Shown here one piece after another: positions 13,281-24,800 of a stretch of 64,000 nt of DNA; position 1 is the first letter of the stretch; each line of letters begins with the position of its first letter. Position numbers and translations under genes: made by a program. The notes beneath the pieces were generated by a model. The model made no database searches. It was not told the origin of the DNA and worked only from the letters and a program-made list of their open reading frames with translations. The DNA comes from Oxyruncus cristatus (Eukaryota; Chordata; Aves; Passeriformes; Cotingidae). Location: the NCBI GenBank assembly GCA_013399855.1, contig VXAY01003767.1, positions 702,002 through 766,001 of the forward strand, given 5' to 3'.

Positions 13281-13612
13281 ATGCTTTTGAAGTGTCTGAG
13301 AAACAAAATAATACCATGTTTACCAAAGGAGGTGGAAATGTTACTTTTACTTGCCTTTGTAAAACTGGAGATTCAGTGCAGCAAGCAATGTGGGAAAGGA
13401 TTAAAGCAGATCCAGTAGATATCATCATTCTGTGCAACTCTTCGGGAAAGTAAAGCTTTGGTTCACATTTCAAAGAGCATACACTGGTGGATTGTTCTCA
13501 CCAGGCAAACTCCAGGATTGTCTTTCAAAACATTGCAGCCTCTGACTTTGCAATGTACTGCTGTGCAGCTGCTGGAAGAAACAAAATCTATGTGACGAGT
13601 TCTATGTGGCTG
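13281..13612 (+). pseudogene. Ig V-set domain exon (CD96/CD226-like fold), with an in-frame stop
   Basis: The acceptor TTTTTCAACAG ends at 13280 and the exon begins in phase 1, as Ig-domain exons normally do. One frame runs to 13612 and carries the V-set landmarks: B-strand Cys codon at 13352, C-strand Trp at 13391 (13 residues later), and an F-strand D-F-A-M-Y-C motif at 13544-13561 (the DxAxYxC rule). The Cys-Cys spacing is 69 residues. A donor-like GGTAAAT lies at 13612-13618 but leaves phase 0, not the expected phase 1. A TAA at 13451-13453 interrupts the frame between the C' and D strands. The pattern with KIY after the F-strand recalls the CD96/CD226/TIGIT group, but no specific orthology is claimed. 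It is either a pseudogene exon or a receptor exon with a sequence error or variant at the stop. Confidence 0.6.
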
Positions 13613-13860
13613 GTAAATAAAGGAAGAAGGGTTAAATGTTTTCAAAGCAGGACCTTCTGAGGCATTAGCACTTTTACTCATACAAAATAACTCTTCAGTA
13701 ACAAGTGAGGATTTATTTAAGTACTGCGTTCCAACTAGCAGGATGTAAAGGACAGCAAAGTTAACAATCTCATGTCCACAGAAATAAGCTGGCTTTAAGC
13801 TTGTCCAATCTCGTTATTAGGAGTGTAGAACTGTTTGTGAGCAACTGTTTTGATGTTAAG

Positions 13861-14290
13861 AATGATAGAATAATAGAATAGAATAGAATAGATTCACAGA
13901 ATCTTTAAGGTTGGAAAAGACCTCCAAGATCATCAAGTCCAACTTTTCACCAAACACCATGTCAACTAAATCATAACGCTAAGTGCCATATCCGGTTGTT
14001 TCCTGAACACTTCTAAGGATGGTGACTCCATTACGTCCCTGGGAAGCCTGTTTCCATGCCTGACCACCCTTTCAGTGAAGAAATTCTTCCTGATGTCCAA
14101 CCTGAACCTCCCCTGCTGAAGCTTGAGGGAGCCTCTTGACCTATTGCTAGTTGCCTGAGAGAAGAGGCTGACTCCCTCCTTTCTACAACTTTTTCAGGTA
14201 GTTGCAGAGAGTGAAAAGGTCTCCTCTGATCCTCCTTTCCTCCAGGCTAAAAACAACCAGCTCCTCCAGCTGCTCCTCATATGACTTAGA
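13861..14290 (-). mobile_element. CR1 LINE 3' portion, antisense
   Basis: On the minus strand this is the CR1 3' UTR and ORF2 end. The + strand starts with four AGAAT-type tail units (13867-13891), then a CACAGAATC..GGTTGGAAAAGACCT block and ATCAAGTCCAAC, all typical of reversed CR1 tails. It ends near the block complementary to the 'TCATATGA...GGAGCTG' segment around 14262-14285. It lies within the region of Ig-like exons, consistent with an intronic insertion. Confidence 0.9.
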
Positions 14291-15980
14291 AGAAGGACAT
14301 GCTTTGGAAGGGGAAAGACTGCCTTAGTTTGAGGAGAGGGGTGGGCATGCTTCCAAAGGCACAAGGGAAACTACCCATCAGCACAGTGTACTGCAGGGCC
14401 CTGGGGATGAGACCTGGTCTTCCAATGAAGGCAAAGAGCATGCTCACAGTTGAAAATGTAGAATTTTGTAAACTGACCTCTACCTTATTCAGGTAGGGAG
14501 TTTCCCCATTGAACTCTCTCAGCTCACTAGGTTTTGCTGTAACTATTGTCACAGTTAGCTTCTAATGGGAGCTACATGTCCCCACACACAGACTTGAGAT
14601 CTCTCAAACTGTAGGTTGAATCCCACCTTTACTTCTACTTTTTGTTACGACTCCCCCAAAAAAAACAAAACCAAAAAAACCCGACTTGGTTTTGCTTCTT
14701 CTCTATAGAACGTGTTTTAAAGACGTAATTCTTGTACCACCCCATTCCTTCTTCTCTTGCTGCTTTCAATCCAGCTTTCATTTTTCTGCTTTTGTTCCTG
14801 GTAATACATGAATGTTAGTAGACATGTCTTTGGCAGTACCGTGGCATGGGGTGTAAAACTGCACAATATATTTAATCTGTGATTAGATTAATTGAGAAGT
14901 GAAGGTTGTGCTTGGAAAAACACATGATGACCTGTTTTACTCTGAATACTTGACCACAAAAATCCGTGAAAGTGAGCAGAATGTGAGAATAGGGGAATTG
15001 AGAGAATAGAGAAAACAGGACAAAATGTCCTCTCATCTCTGACAATTTTAAACACTGAAATTTCAAAATGTTGACTGTATCGATATAATCAAGCATATCC
15101 TAACTGTAGAACAATAGAAATATTTTATGTTTACTTCAGCTGCAAAGCTTCTCACACCAAAATGAAAACATATAGTGAGTTGCAAAAAATTCATTACTTT
15201 TCAGAATGATCAGTTCTATCCACACAAAGAGTTTAGTTTTCATGCTCCTTTAGCTCCTGTAAAAAATTCAGTTCATGGTTTTTAGTCCTAACAGTGGCAG
15301 CATAGTTATACCTGTTTATTGGAAAAAGAAAAAAAAAAAAGAAAGCATTGAAGAATCTGAAGTACACTATGATTCATAAAAACCCCCATTGTATCCCTTT
15401 TAAGCACTCACTCTGTATTATGAAGTGTATTTTGTTGAGTTTTGATTAATTCCCAAGGGAGCTAATTTTCAGGGATTTCCAATTGCTTCTCTTTAACATC
15501 TGCAACCGTTTCAGGACATGTGATTAGTATTTCCAGTGTGATATGGAGAAACAGTGTGGGGAAAAAAGGGATAGGCCAGGCATCAGCTTCCACCACACCT
15601 GGTGGCACAGCTAGTGAAGTCTCTCACAGACTCATGAGTGACTTAAATCTTCTTTATCCAGCAGTTCTGGCTTGAATAAACCAAGTGGTGCCAGAAACCT
15701 GCTACACTATTTTTATGTTTTTTTATGTTCTACCAGTTCAGTCGTGTAATTTTCTTTGGCCTGGCATTACAGCTGAGCCACACTGTAGCTTCAATTTGTT
15801 AGCAAGCTCTTCCAGCACTTTAAGTCTGTGGGTGTGATTCTGCATGAGAAAAGCCAGTGTTTTTTTGAAATACTGAGTCTAGGAGGTGGGAGGAGAACTG
15901 CACTGTAAACAGTAATACAGAAAACTCAGTTTAGGTTGAGAGACAGAAAAAATAAAAGATAAGAACCCTTTTTTTTTTTT
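14291..15980. other. Unassigned intron-like stretch
   Basis: No gene or repeat family is recognised. A hydrophobic reading of about 20 codons near 14740-14790 could suggest a membrane segment, but it has no clear exon borders. A short A-rich run lies at 15328-15340. Confidence 0.5.
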
Positions 15981-15990
15981 TTCCTTTAAG

Positions 15991-16079
15991 CTGTTGTTGA
16001 AAAGATCTCAAGAACTTCTGAAGAAGAGGAATCCTGGGTGAAAGGCAGTATTAAGAGCACAGGATTACTTGCAGAACAG
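15991..16079 (+). CDS. Candidate internal exon (possible cytoplasmic-tail exon of the Ig-like gene)
   Basis: A strong acceptor (14 T, then TTCCTTTAAG ending at 15990) and a donor CAG/GTAACA at 16079/16080 bracket 89 bp. Only the phase-1 frame is open across it; the other two have stops. The reading is hydrophilic and acidic with a run of four Glu, which would suit a cytoplasmic tail or stalk. It ends in phase 0. No protein family is recognised. Its phase-1 start is compatible with an upstream Ig-type exon structure, but no transmembrane exon was found between it and the V-set exon. Confidence 0.3.
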
Positions 16080-16382
16080 GTAACAGTTCAGAAACTGTTG
16101 ATTTCGAGAGGTGGTACAATAGAAAGACACAGTTTTCTTCCTATCTAAAGTTTAATATATTTTTGCAAAGAAAAACAGCATGGATTTCTGTTAATAAAAA
16201 AGAGAGAGGAAGGAATAGGTATTCAAGCACTGTGAAAACACTTTTTGCAGTTGTATCAGTAGAAGTCAGCATGCTGCATTTATTATTTTTGAACATTAGT
16301 GAAAATGAAACCATGAGATCAATTAATTATCACTAAGTTTATCCATTCTATCCCACTAAATATTGTGACTGTTGTTTTTCAG

Positions 16383-16451
16383 AAACAGGAATTTTCAGCT
16401 GAAATTGGACTTCTGTCAATATTTTTTGACCTCAAAACCTGGAACATATAA
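16383..16451 (+). CDS. Candidate terminal coding exon
   Basis: An acceptor TTGTTTTTCAG ends at 16382. Reading on in phase 0, exactly the phase left by the candidate exon at 15991-16079, the frame is open for 22 codons to TAA at 16449-16451. The product is not recognised. The phase match is the main support; 22 open codons alone carry little weight. No AATAAA is seen close behind the stop. Confidence 0.25.
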   Translation, partial: KQEFSAEIGLLSIFFDLKTWNI

Positions 16452-17029
16452 AGCAATGCGTATGTAAAATAGTGTAGTTTTTGTTGGACAACTCCTACAG
16501 AAACAGAAAACTGAATATTACATAATTATACAGTGTGTTCAAGAGACTTGGGATTAATTTCTAAAGTGTTCTTCACCATATGTCTCCTTCTAAAAGTTCT
16601 ATCAATATGGAGATTGTTCATGACACCAGATTCCACATCTGAACCTATTTCTGTTTTTTTTCTTACAATGCTTTTTCCTTTGAGACAGTCTTTGAAGGGA
16701 GGAAGCACACTTACAATTCATATATTGTTTTGGTAGATGATTTAGAAAGAAGGGGAGGTATCATACGAAAGGATTGAAAAATTAGCAGGGTTGAAAGATC
16801 CAGACATCCTGAAGACCTACACATTTTTAGGAAGATTTAATGTTTTTTCTCGCTTTAACAGAAAGTGGGATAGCAAGCTCTCTTGGACAGAGTAAACTAG
16901 AAACGTATTTCTGTATGTTCCCACTAGATCTGAAAAACTTGTTGGCAGTTGTATTTACGTGTATGTTTAGGGGGTCAGAATTACATTGGTACTTGCCCTT
17001 TTACCAGCTTTTTTGCCTTCCTCTACACA
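16452..17029. other. Unassigned stretch
   Basis: No gene, RNA or repeat family is recognised between the candidate exon and the next CR1 fragment. Confidence 0.5.
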
Positions 17030-17460
17030 CATTCAAGTACCTTCACGTCCTAAATTTGTGGGGCCCAGAAATGCACATAGCGCTCAGAGTGAGGTTACAC
17101 TGAGGCTGATTACAGAGGGATAATCACCTCCTTTAATCGGCTGGTGATGCTGGGTTTGCAATTTGCCCTGTGGGCGCTGAGCACTCACCCTGAGCCTGCT
17201 GCTGACCAGCACCCCTACATCCCTTTCTACAGGGCTTCTTTCTTGCTGCTTCACTCCCAGTTTATACTTGTGTCCAGAATTATACCATCCCAGGTGCAGA
17301 GAGAGGATGAATTTCTTCCTTTCACTAGATGGGTGACCTTATTGTAGAGGGATATAAAATTGGTTTAACAGGACCTTGCCTGTGTGAACACATGTTGACT
17401 GTGCCTTTGAATGTCTTTCAATTGCACCCAATAGGATCTTCATAGCACCCAGATGAAAAG
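17030..17460 (-). mobile_element. Old CR1-type LINE fragment, antisense
   Basis: On the + strand the blocks 'GAGCCTGCTGCTGACCAGCA', 'CCCTACATCCCTTTCTACAG' and 'CCATCCCAGGTGCAGA' (17190-17300) are the reversed form of the CR1 ORF2 C-terminal coding region, which encodes the ERDLGVLVD-type segment. Divergence is clearly higher than in the copies at 13.9 and 19.7 kb. Borders are approximate. Confidence 0.6.
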
Positions 17461-19715
17461 CAGGGGACAATTTGGCCAGTCATTGGGGTTATCCATATAG
17501 TCCTTGTGAGGTGGGAGGAACTCTGGGCCAGAGGAAACAGAAGGTAAGACTGCCGTAAGGGGGTGAGCAGAACCAGGATGGGAGTGAAATTAGCTTCCGT
17601 CTTCCTTCATGCAATCATTCAGTACGAACACTAGATATCAAACCATGTCTGTGGGGCTCTACTCAACAAACCACTGTTCTGTGGGCATGAATGCATTTGT
17701 GCTGGATTTCTGCCTTTCAGTTGCGGCGAAAGCTATTTTGGTGATGTCTAGTTAGCATACCGTATGTGCCAGTCCAGCAAGGCATGTGACAAAACACATG
17801 AATGTCTTGACAGTGAAGTTCAAATCTCCTGTTAAAACAAATAACTGTCTGACCCATCAGTGCTTCCTCCTCTAAATCAAAGTTGGTGCACTGAAGGTCG
17901 AAAACCTTCCTACAAAATATTTTCGCACACTTGCAGAGAAGATGCCAATGCTATGAAGGTGAGGTTGTCTAATACTTAACAGAAATTGTACTGATGCTGG
18001 AAATATACTTAGTAACCTCCCGTCAGCATATCACCTTTGTTGAGAACATAAGAACTAAAGAGACGTTACAAGCCTCTGACATGTTTCTGCAAGAGCTTGA
18101 CTGGGATGTTAAAGTCAGTAATTACAAAAGGTTTTGTATAGTTAAAGAAAACAAATGCCTAAGGAAGGTTTTACTCACTTCAAATCAGAAAAAGCATAAG
18201 GGTTTTGAGTTGTTGTTATTTAAAAAAAGAAGAATCTAATAATTTTTCTCATCCAGAATTAAATGACAGCTGATAATCTCAGCTCTCAAACTCATTAACT
18301 GACAGATTACTATCTTGACCTGATAAAACTGAATGTGAAATTTTAGAAAAAGAGCAATGAAGTCTGAAGCAGTTAAACTTAACTGTGGGGATGTTTCTGA
18401 AGTCTGCAACTCTATCCAGATTCACCCATCCTTGATGACAATTAAGTACAAGATTTAAAAAATTTCCCTTGTTGCTTAGAAGATATTTTCATATTTCTGT
18501 AAGTACCTACTGGCACAGATAATGATTTTCTATGGTGGCTGGCATAAAAGCTGGAAAAAAAAGACATTATAATTTCGACATAACTATAGGCACTATCCTG
18601 TCATTTTAAGTACACTGGAGCTGAAAATATTCTGGAAGTAGAGTGATTTCATATGTGGTTATAACACAAAAGATGTTGGTTTTTGTTATCAGGCAGCCTT
18701 CTCTGCAGTGTCACATACCTACAACATGTATACTTCTGAGAGAATTTTCTTTCTTTTTTCTTTCCAGTAAAATAACATTGGAATTCAAGGATAAGACTCT
18801 TCTGTAATCAGTATTTTTTGTTATCCTTTCAAATGAGCACATTAATAATAAAGAGGCGTACGTTAGCTAGCCTCATCTGGTATTCAGGATAGCCACATAA
18901 GATGCTGTGAACCTTTTTGATGCAGGAGACAAAAGCCATCTGGTGATGGCTCTGCAGCTGGTTAGCTGGGATTATTGTCATTGGTGGTACTGATTATTTT
19001 CCTTCGCCTGTGAACTAAGCACATAACTTTCTTGTCTACCCAGAATGAAAGCACCTTGGGGCAGCTGTGGTTTCACCTCCGTACAGAGAGAACAACATTA
19101 AAGAGGGACTACACCTAAAGACAGTTTTTTAGTCCCTGTTCACCAATGGATTGCTGAGGATTTGAGTTGTGACTTTGATAATATTACCTCTGTTCTTTCC
19201 TCCAATGTTTTTCCCCTCAAAAATGAGTATTACCTCTCCACAGACTTGAGCACTATAAGAATATATTGGCTTATACTTTGAAGCCATTGTCTTGTTTGTC
19301 GCTACCATTTAGTTATTACGTGCTGCTCCTTAGTTTCATTTGAAGACGTGACTCCAATGCATTTTAAGCAAAGTTACTATAAATTTCTTGCCTTGGTTGC
19401 AGTTTTTAAAGAAAGCTTTTTTGCTTAGGCTAGAACAAATAAGGTGGGTTTCCTGACATCCCTCATGAAGGTATGTACCATACTAGGTAATTAAAAAAAG
19501 ATGATAGTGTGAGAAATTTTTGTGACAATTTTTTTGTTAAGAAGTGAACAGATTTTTTTGAATTAGAGCAGAAAAAAACCAATATAACTGTCTGCAGTAC
19601 TGAAGAGAAAATTTTTTGAGCACGGAGATAATGTTCCTGGTATTTTGAAAAATACCTTGCCAGCCTTAGAAGTATTGAATGATTGTTAGGTATCTCTTAT
19701 GGGGCAACCTTTACA
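17461..19715. other. Unassigned AT-rich stretch
   Basis: Nothing supported. An 81-codon frame at 17994-18239 is Lys-rich and AT-driven, without splice signals or a known domain. Confidence 0.55.
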
Positions 19716-20150
19716 ATCACAGAACCACAGAATGGGTCAGGCTGGAAGGGACCACAGTGGGTCATCTGCTTCAACCTTCCTGCTTAAGCAGGATCGTCCT
19801 AGAGCACATGGCACAGGATTACATCCAGGAGGTTCTTGAATGTCTCCAGTGAGGGAGACTCTGCAACCTCTCTGGGCAATTTGTTTTCGTGCTCAGTCAC
19901 CCCACACAGTAAAGAAGTTCTTCCTCATATTCAGGTGGAACTTCTTGTTCATAAGTTTCTGCCCATTGCCTCTTGTCCTGTTGCTTGGTTCCACTGAAAA
20001 GAGCCTAGCTCCATCCTCTTGACAACCTCTCCTTAGATACTTGTGTACATTGATGAGGTCCCCTCTCAGTCGTCTCTTCTCAAGACTGAACAGGCCCAGT
20101 TCCCTCAGCCTTTCTTCATAAGAGAGATGCTCCAGTCTCTTGATCAGCTT
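19716..20150 (-). mobile_element. CR1 LINE, antisense, 3' part of a copy split by another CR1
   Basis: The + strand opens with CACAGAACCACAGAATGG..CAGGCTGGAAGGGACC, the reversed CR1 3' end, and continues through the reversed ORF2 C-terminus to 'CTTGATCAGCTT' at 20139-20150. The expected continuation, TTTGTAGCCCTC, is found only at 21443 onward, after an intervening sense CR1. The two pieces therefore form one interrupted element. Confidence 0.9.
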
Positions 20151-21440
20151 CAGTGCCTGGTAAAGTTATGGAGATTATTCTGGGAAGTATTGAAAAACAC
20201 TTAAAAGACAACTCAGTCATTGGTCACAGCCAACAGGGCTTCAGGAGAGGAAAGACCTGCTTGTAAAATCTGATTTCCTTTCATGACAAGACAACCCACC
20301 TAGCTAATCAAGGGAAGCCAGTCAATGTAATCTTTTTGGTTTTCAGTAAAGCTTTCAATACTGTCTCTCATCATATGCTTCTGGAAAAATCTCCAGCACA
20401 CAACTGGATAAACACATTGTGTGGTAGGTGAGCAATTGGCTCATGGGTCGAGCACAGAGTGATAGTGAATGGTGTAACATCAGACTGGTGACCTGTCACT
20501 AGTGGGGTTCCTCAGGGCTCCATCTTGGCCCCTGTGCTCTTCAACATCTTCATAAATGATTTGGATACAGGACTGAAAGGGATACTGAGCAAGTCTGCAG
20601 ATGACACAAAACTGGGAGGAGCTGTTGACTCCCTCAAACACAGGGAGGCCCTGCAGGGAGTCCTCAACAAATGAGAGGACTGGTCAGTCACCAACTATAT
20701 GAAGTTCAACAAGGGGAAGTGCCGGATTCTGCACCTGGGATGGGGCAACTCCAGCTGTTTGTACAGACTGAGGAATGAGATGCTGGAATGCAGTGCCACA
20801 GAAAGGGACCTGGGGGTCCTGGTGGATGGCAAGCTGAATGTGAGTCAGCAGTGCCCTGGCAGCCAGGAGGACCAACCCTGTCCTGGGGGGCATCAGGTCA
20901 AGGGAGGGGATTGTCCTGCTCTGCTCTGCACTGGGGTGGCCTCACCTTGAATATTGTGTGCAGATTTGGGCACCACAATATAAGAAAGATATTAAGCCAT
21001 TAGGGCAACAGAGATGGTGAAGGGCCTTGAGGGGAATGAGGAGTGGCTGAGGTCACTTAGTGTGTTCTGCCTGGAGGAGACTGAGGGGAGACTTCATTGC
21101 AATCTAGAACTTCCACTTGAGGGGAAGAGGAGGGGTAGGCACTGATCTCTTCTCTGTTGTCACCAGTGACAGGACCCTAGGGAATGGCCTGAAGTTGTGT
21201 CAGGGGAAGTTTCAGTTGGATATTGGGAAAAGGTTCTTCACCCAGAGGGTGGTTGGGCACTGGAACAGGCTCCCCAGGGAAGTGGTCACAGCACCAAGCC
21301 TGACAGAGTTCAAGAAGCATTTGGACAATGCTCTCAGGGACATGGTGTGACTCTTGGGGATGGCTCTGTGCAGGGCTAAGGTTTGGACTTGATGATCCTT
21401 GTAGGTCCCTTCCAACTCAGCATATTCTGTGATTATGTGA
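20151..21440 (+). mobile_element. CR1 LINE with ORF2 reverse-transcriptase C-terminal half, nested in another CR1
   Basis: This is a 1.29 kb 5'-truncated CR1 in sense orientation. It starts within RT at a VPGKVME-type motif (about 20154) and passes HSQQGFRRGK and VFLVFSKAFNTVSH. It reaches the conserved [16 protein letters not shown] block (about 20500-20550) and the catalytic ADDTKLGG (about 20600-20622), with Ser in place of the usual Phe before ADD. The ORF2 end reads [13 protein letters not shown] (about 21249-21287) and stops at TGA 21348-21350. The 3' UTR finishes with the GATGATCCTTGTAGGTCCC block and a TTCTGTGATT tail. Frame changes and stops at several places make it inactive. Confidence 0.92.
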
Positions 21441-21898
21441 ACTTTGTAGCCCTCTGCCAAACCTGCTTGAGGAGCTCCATGTCTCTCTGAGGAGTCCAGA
21501 ACTGGACACTGTACCTCAGATGTGGCCTCACCGGGACTGAGCAGAGGAGCATGATCACCTTACTTGACCTGCTGTCAATACTCTTCTAATGCATCCCAGG
21601 ATTCCATTGGCCTTCTTGGCCACCAGGGGCACACTGCTGGCTCATGGACAGTTTGTTGTCCACCAGGACCCCCAGGTCCTTCTCCACAGAGCTGCTTTCC
21701 GGCATGTTGGCCCCCAACTGGGGGGTGCATGGGGTTATTCTTCCCCAAGTACAGGACCCCTCATTTGCCTTTGCTGAATTCAGAAAGTTCTTCTCTGCCC
21801 ACGTCTCCAACCTACTGACATCCTTCTGAAGGGCTGCATGGGACTCTGGGGTTTCAGCTACTCCTCCCAGCTTTTTGCTACCAGCCAAGAACATTCAC
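21441..21898 (-). mobile_element. CR1 LINE, antisense, 5' part of the split copy
   Basis: This continues the copy at 19716-20150. On the minus strand, from high to low coordinates, it reads KKLGGVAETPESHAA, a TWAEKNFLN-like block, and EKDLGVLVDNKLSMSQQCA, all CR1 RT C-terminal sequence. The + strand shows the reversed 'GATGTGGCCTCACCGGGACT' block at about 21520-21539. The element is cut at its upstream end near 21898, within RT. Confidence 0.9.
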
Positions 21899-24800
21899 TT
21901 AAGTAGCCTGAGAGCTTTTATTAACCGTATATTGAGTCACTTATGTATGGACTGCTTTCTCACCAGAGGAGGGGAGAAGATAAAAAAGGATTGTACAAAG
22001 CATTGCTATTTTTTCCATACCACTGAGCTGTGTTCACTCGCCTTTGGTCATCCCAGTCACAACTTCCCTAAGAACTAGTTCAGCCTAGCAAAGGGATTTC
22101 AGAATTGAGAAAATTGTGAAGTCTGAATATTGAGCATGAGCTGTCATGGAATGATCTCTTTATATAATCATTGATTTTTCAGCTTAGTTTGTCATAGAAA
22201 GTTCACGCTGATCTATATGTATACAAAATAATAATTGTATTTATTACAATCATATTTTAGCAACTTGGGATGGCAAATGGTTTATTACCCACATAGCTGG
22301 AGGAATTTCTCCTGCTGTTTTGTTGGTTTTTTTTCCTATTGATCTGCGCAATCACTGTTTTTTGCAAAAAGTAACAAATTATTTTGCATAATATACTGAA
22401 GCAGGTTAAGTATGAATGTGTTAACAGCTCATCCTACTATCCTATTCAGAACCAACTAAAAACAAAGTATATGTGAAAATTAAATTCTATCATCTAAAAT
22501 TTAACCTTGAAAAAATTAATCAGTTCTACAGCCCACGAAAAAAGGGACATTTTCTGTTGTTTTTTTATTCCCTTTTTTTCACCTTAGAAAAACAAATGGC
22601 TTACTCAAGTTCCTTAGTCAGCTAAATGCTTGCTGTGGTATTAGCTGAAACAACATGTTAAGGGTGATTTGTCAGAAATGACATCAAACTAGGGATAGAC
22701 TATTCCTATTTTGTGCACAGAGGAGGCCAGGTGACATCTTGAGGATCTTCTGACATACTCACAGCTGGATACAAACTAATAGTTTAAACCATTATCTAAG
22801 TTTGCTATACTCCTTGCCAAATATCGCTAGTGGTCTGATCCAGAATGTCTCTGCTTGCAATAAAAAGAAATAGTGAGCAGAATATCTATTCCTTCCCCTA
22901 TCACAACACAGGAGGCCGCTGAAACTTTTGGGCAACATACTATTGTATTTCCCCCTCAAGCAAAGGGCCTTTTCAGCTGAGTCCAGGCTTTTATGAAACA
23001 GCGTTAATCTTACGCATGTTACAGTTTGCAAGTCTACCTGGATTTTTATGGTATTCACTGATTTGGGTGGGAAACTAAGCAATACCAGCATTATCTCTTG
23101 TATGTTGGAATTAGATATTTTGGACTATACTGTCATGTATGATGCAGTTCCCTCCACTGAGCTTCTCACTAAGGGTGTGTCTTCAAAAAGAAAAGGAAGA
23201 GGATCACAGAGGCCTTATCAAAAATTTTGTACTCTATTCAGACCTCAGTAAGGTCACCTGCTGAGATGGAGTTACCCATGTTTCGTACTGTGTATTTATC
23301 AAGACCTTTCTCTTCTGTATTTGCTCTTTATATCCCCTGAATCTTACAGTAGTCTTAAAATATATAAACAGGAAAAACTGAAGATTTTAAAGTATTATTA
23401 CTACTATTAATTATTTTTGATGAATATTCGTTAATGTTTTATAGCTACATTTAGAGATTCTACTCTGTTCCATATTATTAACAAATTAGCCCTTTTGATT
23501 TTATAGCTTTTCTATTATTTGTGTGTTATTGTCTTTTCTCCTCAAGTCACTACTTGCAAAACTGAAGCAAAAAATTGTATTCTATGATACTCTTTGTCTT
23601 ATCTATTTCTTCCAGTTCAGCTTCTCTATAATTCTTTGAGACAGCTGTTTCAGTGCTTCTCCCTTCTTTTTGTGTTGTAATAATAAATGCTTTGGAACTC
23701 CGAGTCTTTTCTTCCCCCCTTAATAACCCTATTCAAGCCCTGAAATTTAAAGAGGAGAGATAGGAGCCTATTTTACTGCTTCTGCCTTGTCCCTTTCATA
23801 CCCTAAGTTGGGATATGAAGTTATGATGTGTTTAGGGAAATGATGCCATTCTCACAGTGGATATGAGACTGGCTTTCCACCTAGTTTCTCTCAGATCTCA
23901 CACCTGTATGATCTGGTTGTAAGCTCCACTTACAACATGTCCTTATAAAGCCTATTTTTCCCATTCTGACTGCTGAGTCACTGTTTTACCAGGATGAAGC
24001 TCTTCATACAGTGATCAAAGTGCTTCATAAGCCACCGTTCCTGCCATGCCAGTTCACCCAGGCACTGCCACATTAGGTTGTCATAATAAGATTGATGTAG
24101 GAGAGACTGTGTCGGTACCTGAAGTGTGTATGTGGGGGGAAGGGGGTATTTCACTGGTGCTTTACCAGGGACCTGATGTGGGACAGCTGGGAAATATACT
24201 CAAATTGGAACCTCTTTTTTTCATATGACTTGAAATTGAAATGTATTCACAGAAAATGAGAAGACAAAAGAACCAAACTTTATTGATGGTTGACTATTTC
24301 CCAGTAATAAATCAGCATCTGAGGAAAAATTGCCATTTTCCTCCTTTTCCAAAGCTGTAGCTGTTTTGAGAAAAGTCCACCAACCCTTTTTTTTTTTTTT
24401 TAATGTTCTTCTAGCCTGCTAACAGTTATAAGAGATCCAATTTTCATGGCACGCATAGTAGCACAGAAAGAGGAGAAGAATCATCACTCGGGCAGACAGA
24501 GATTTACGTCAACTACAGAAATGTCTCACACAGACCTAAGAAAAGACCATTATGTTCTTTCTTAAGAATCAAGTAATCAAAGCACAAGACTTTTATTTGC
24601 AGCAAAGACTTTATTTTCTTTCCACCTGAAAGATGTGGAAGGTCAAACTGTCTGTGCTGGGCACTGCCTGGGCTGCTTTGGCTGGACAGCCCAACCTGGG
24701 CCAGGCTACTGCGGGTGCATCGGTGTTGTCTTGCAGCCTGCAGCATTAATGTATCCTTTGATTCATATGCAGAATTAGAGATTATCTGTACTTCTACAAT

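Noticed and set aside
14740..14790. Hydrophobic reading that might be the missing transmembrane exon of the Ig-like gene
   Set aside because: No consistent acceptor/donor pair gives the required phase, and T/C-rich DNA encodes Leu/Phe by default.
24615..24748. Plus-strand frame with hydrophobic N-terminus after a TTTATTTGCAG acceptor
   Set aside because: Only 38 codons from the ATG, no donor, and an alternative minus-strand frame; not enough support.
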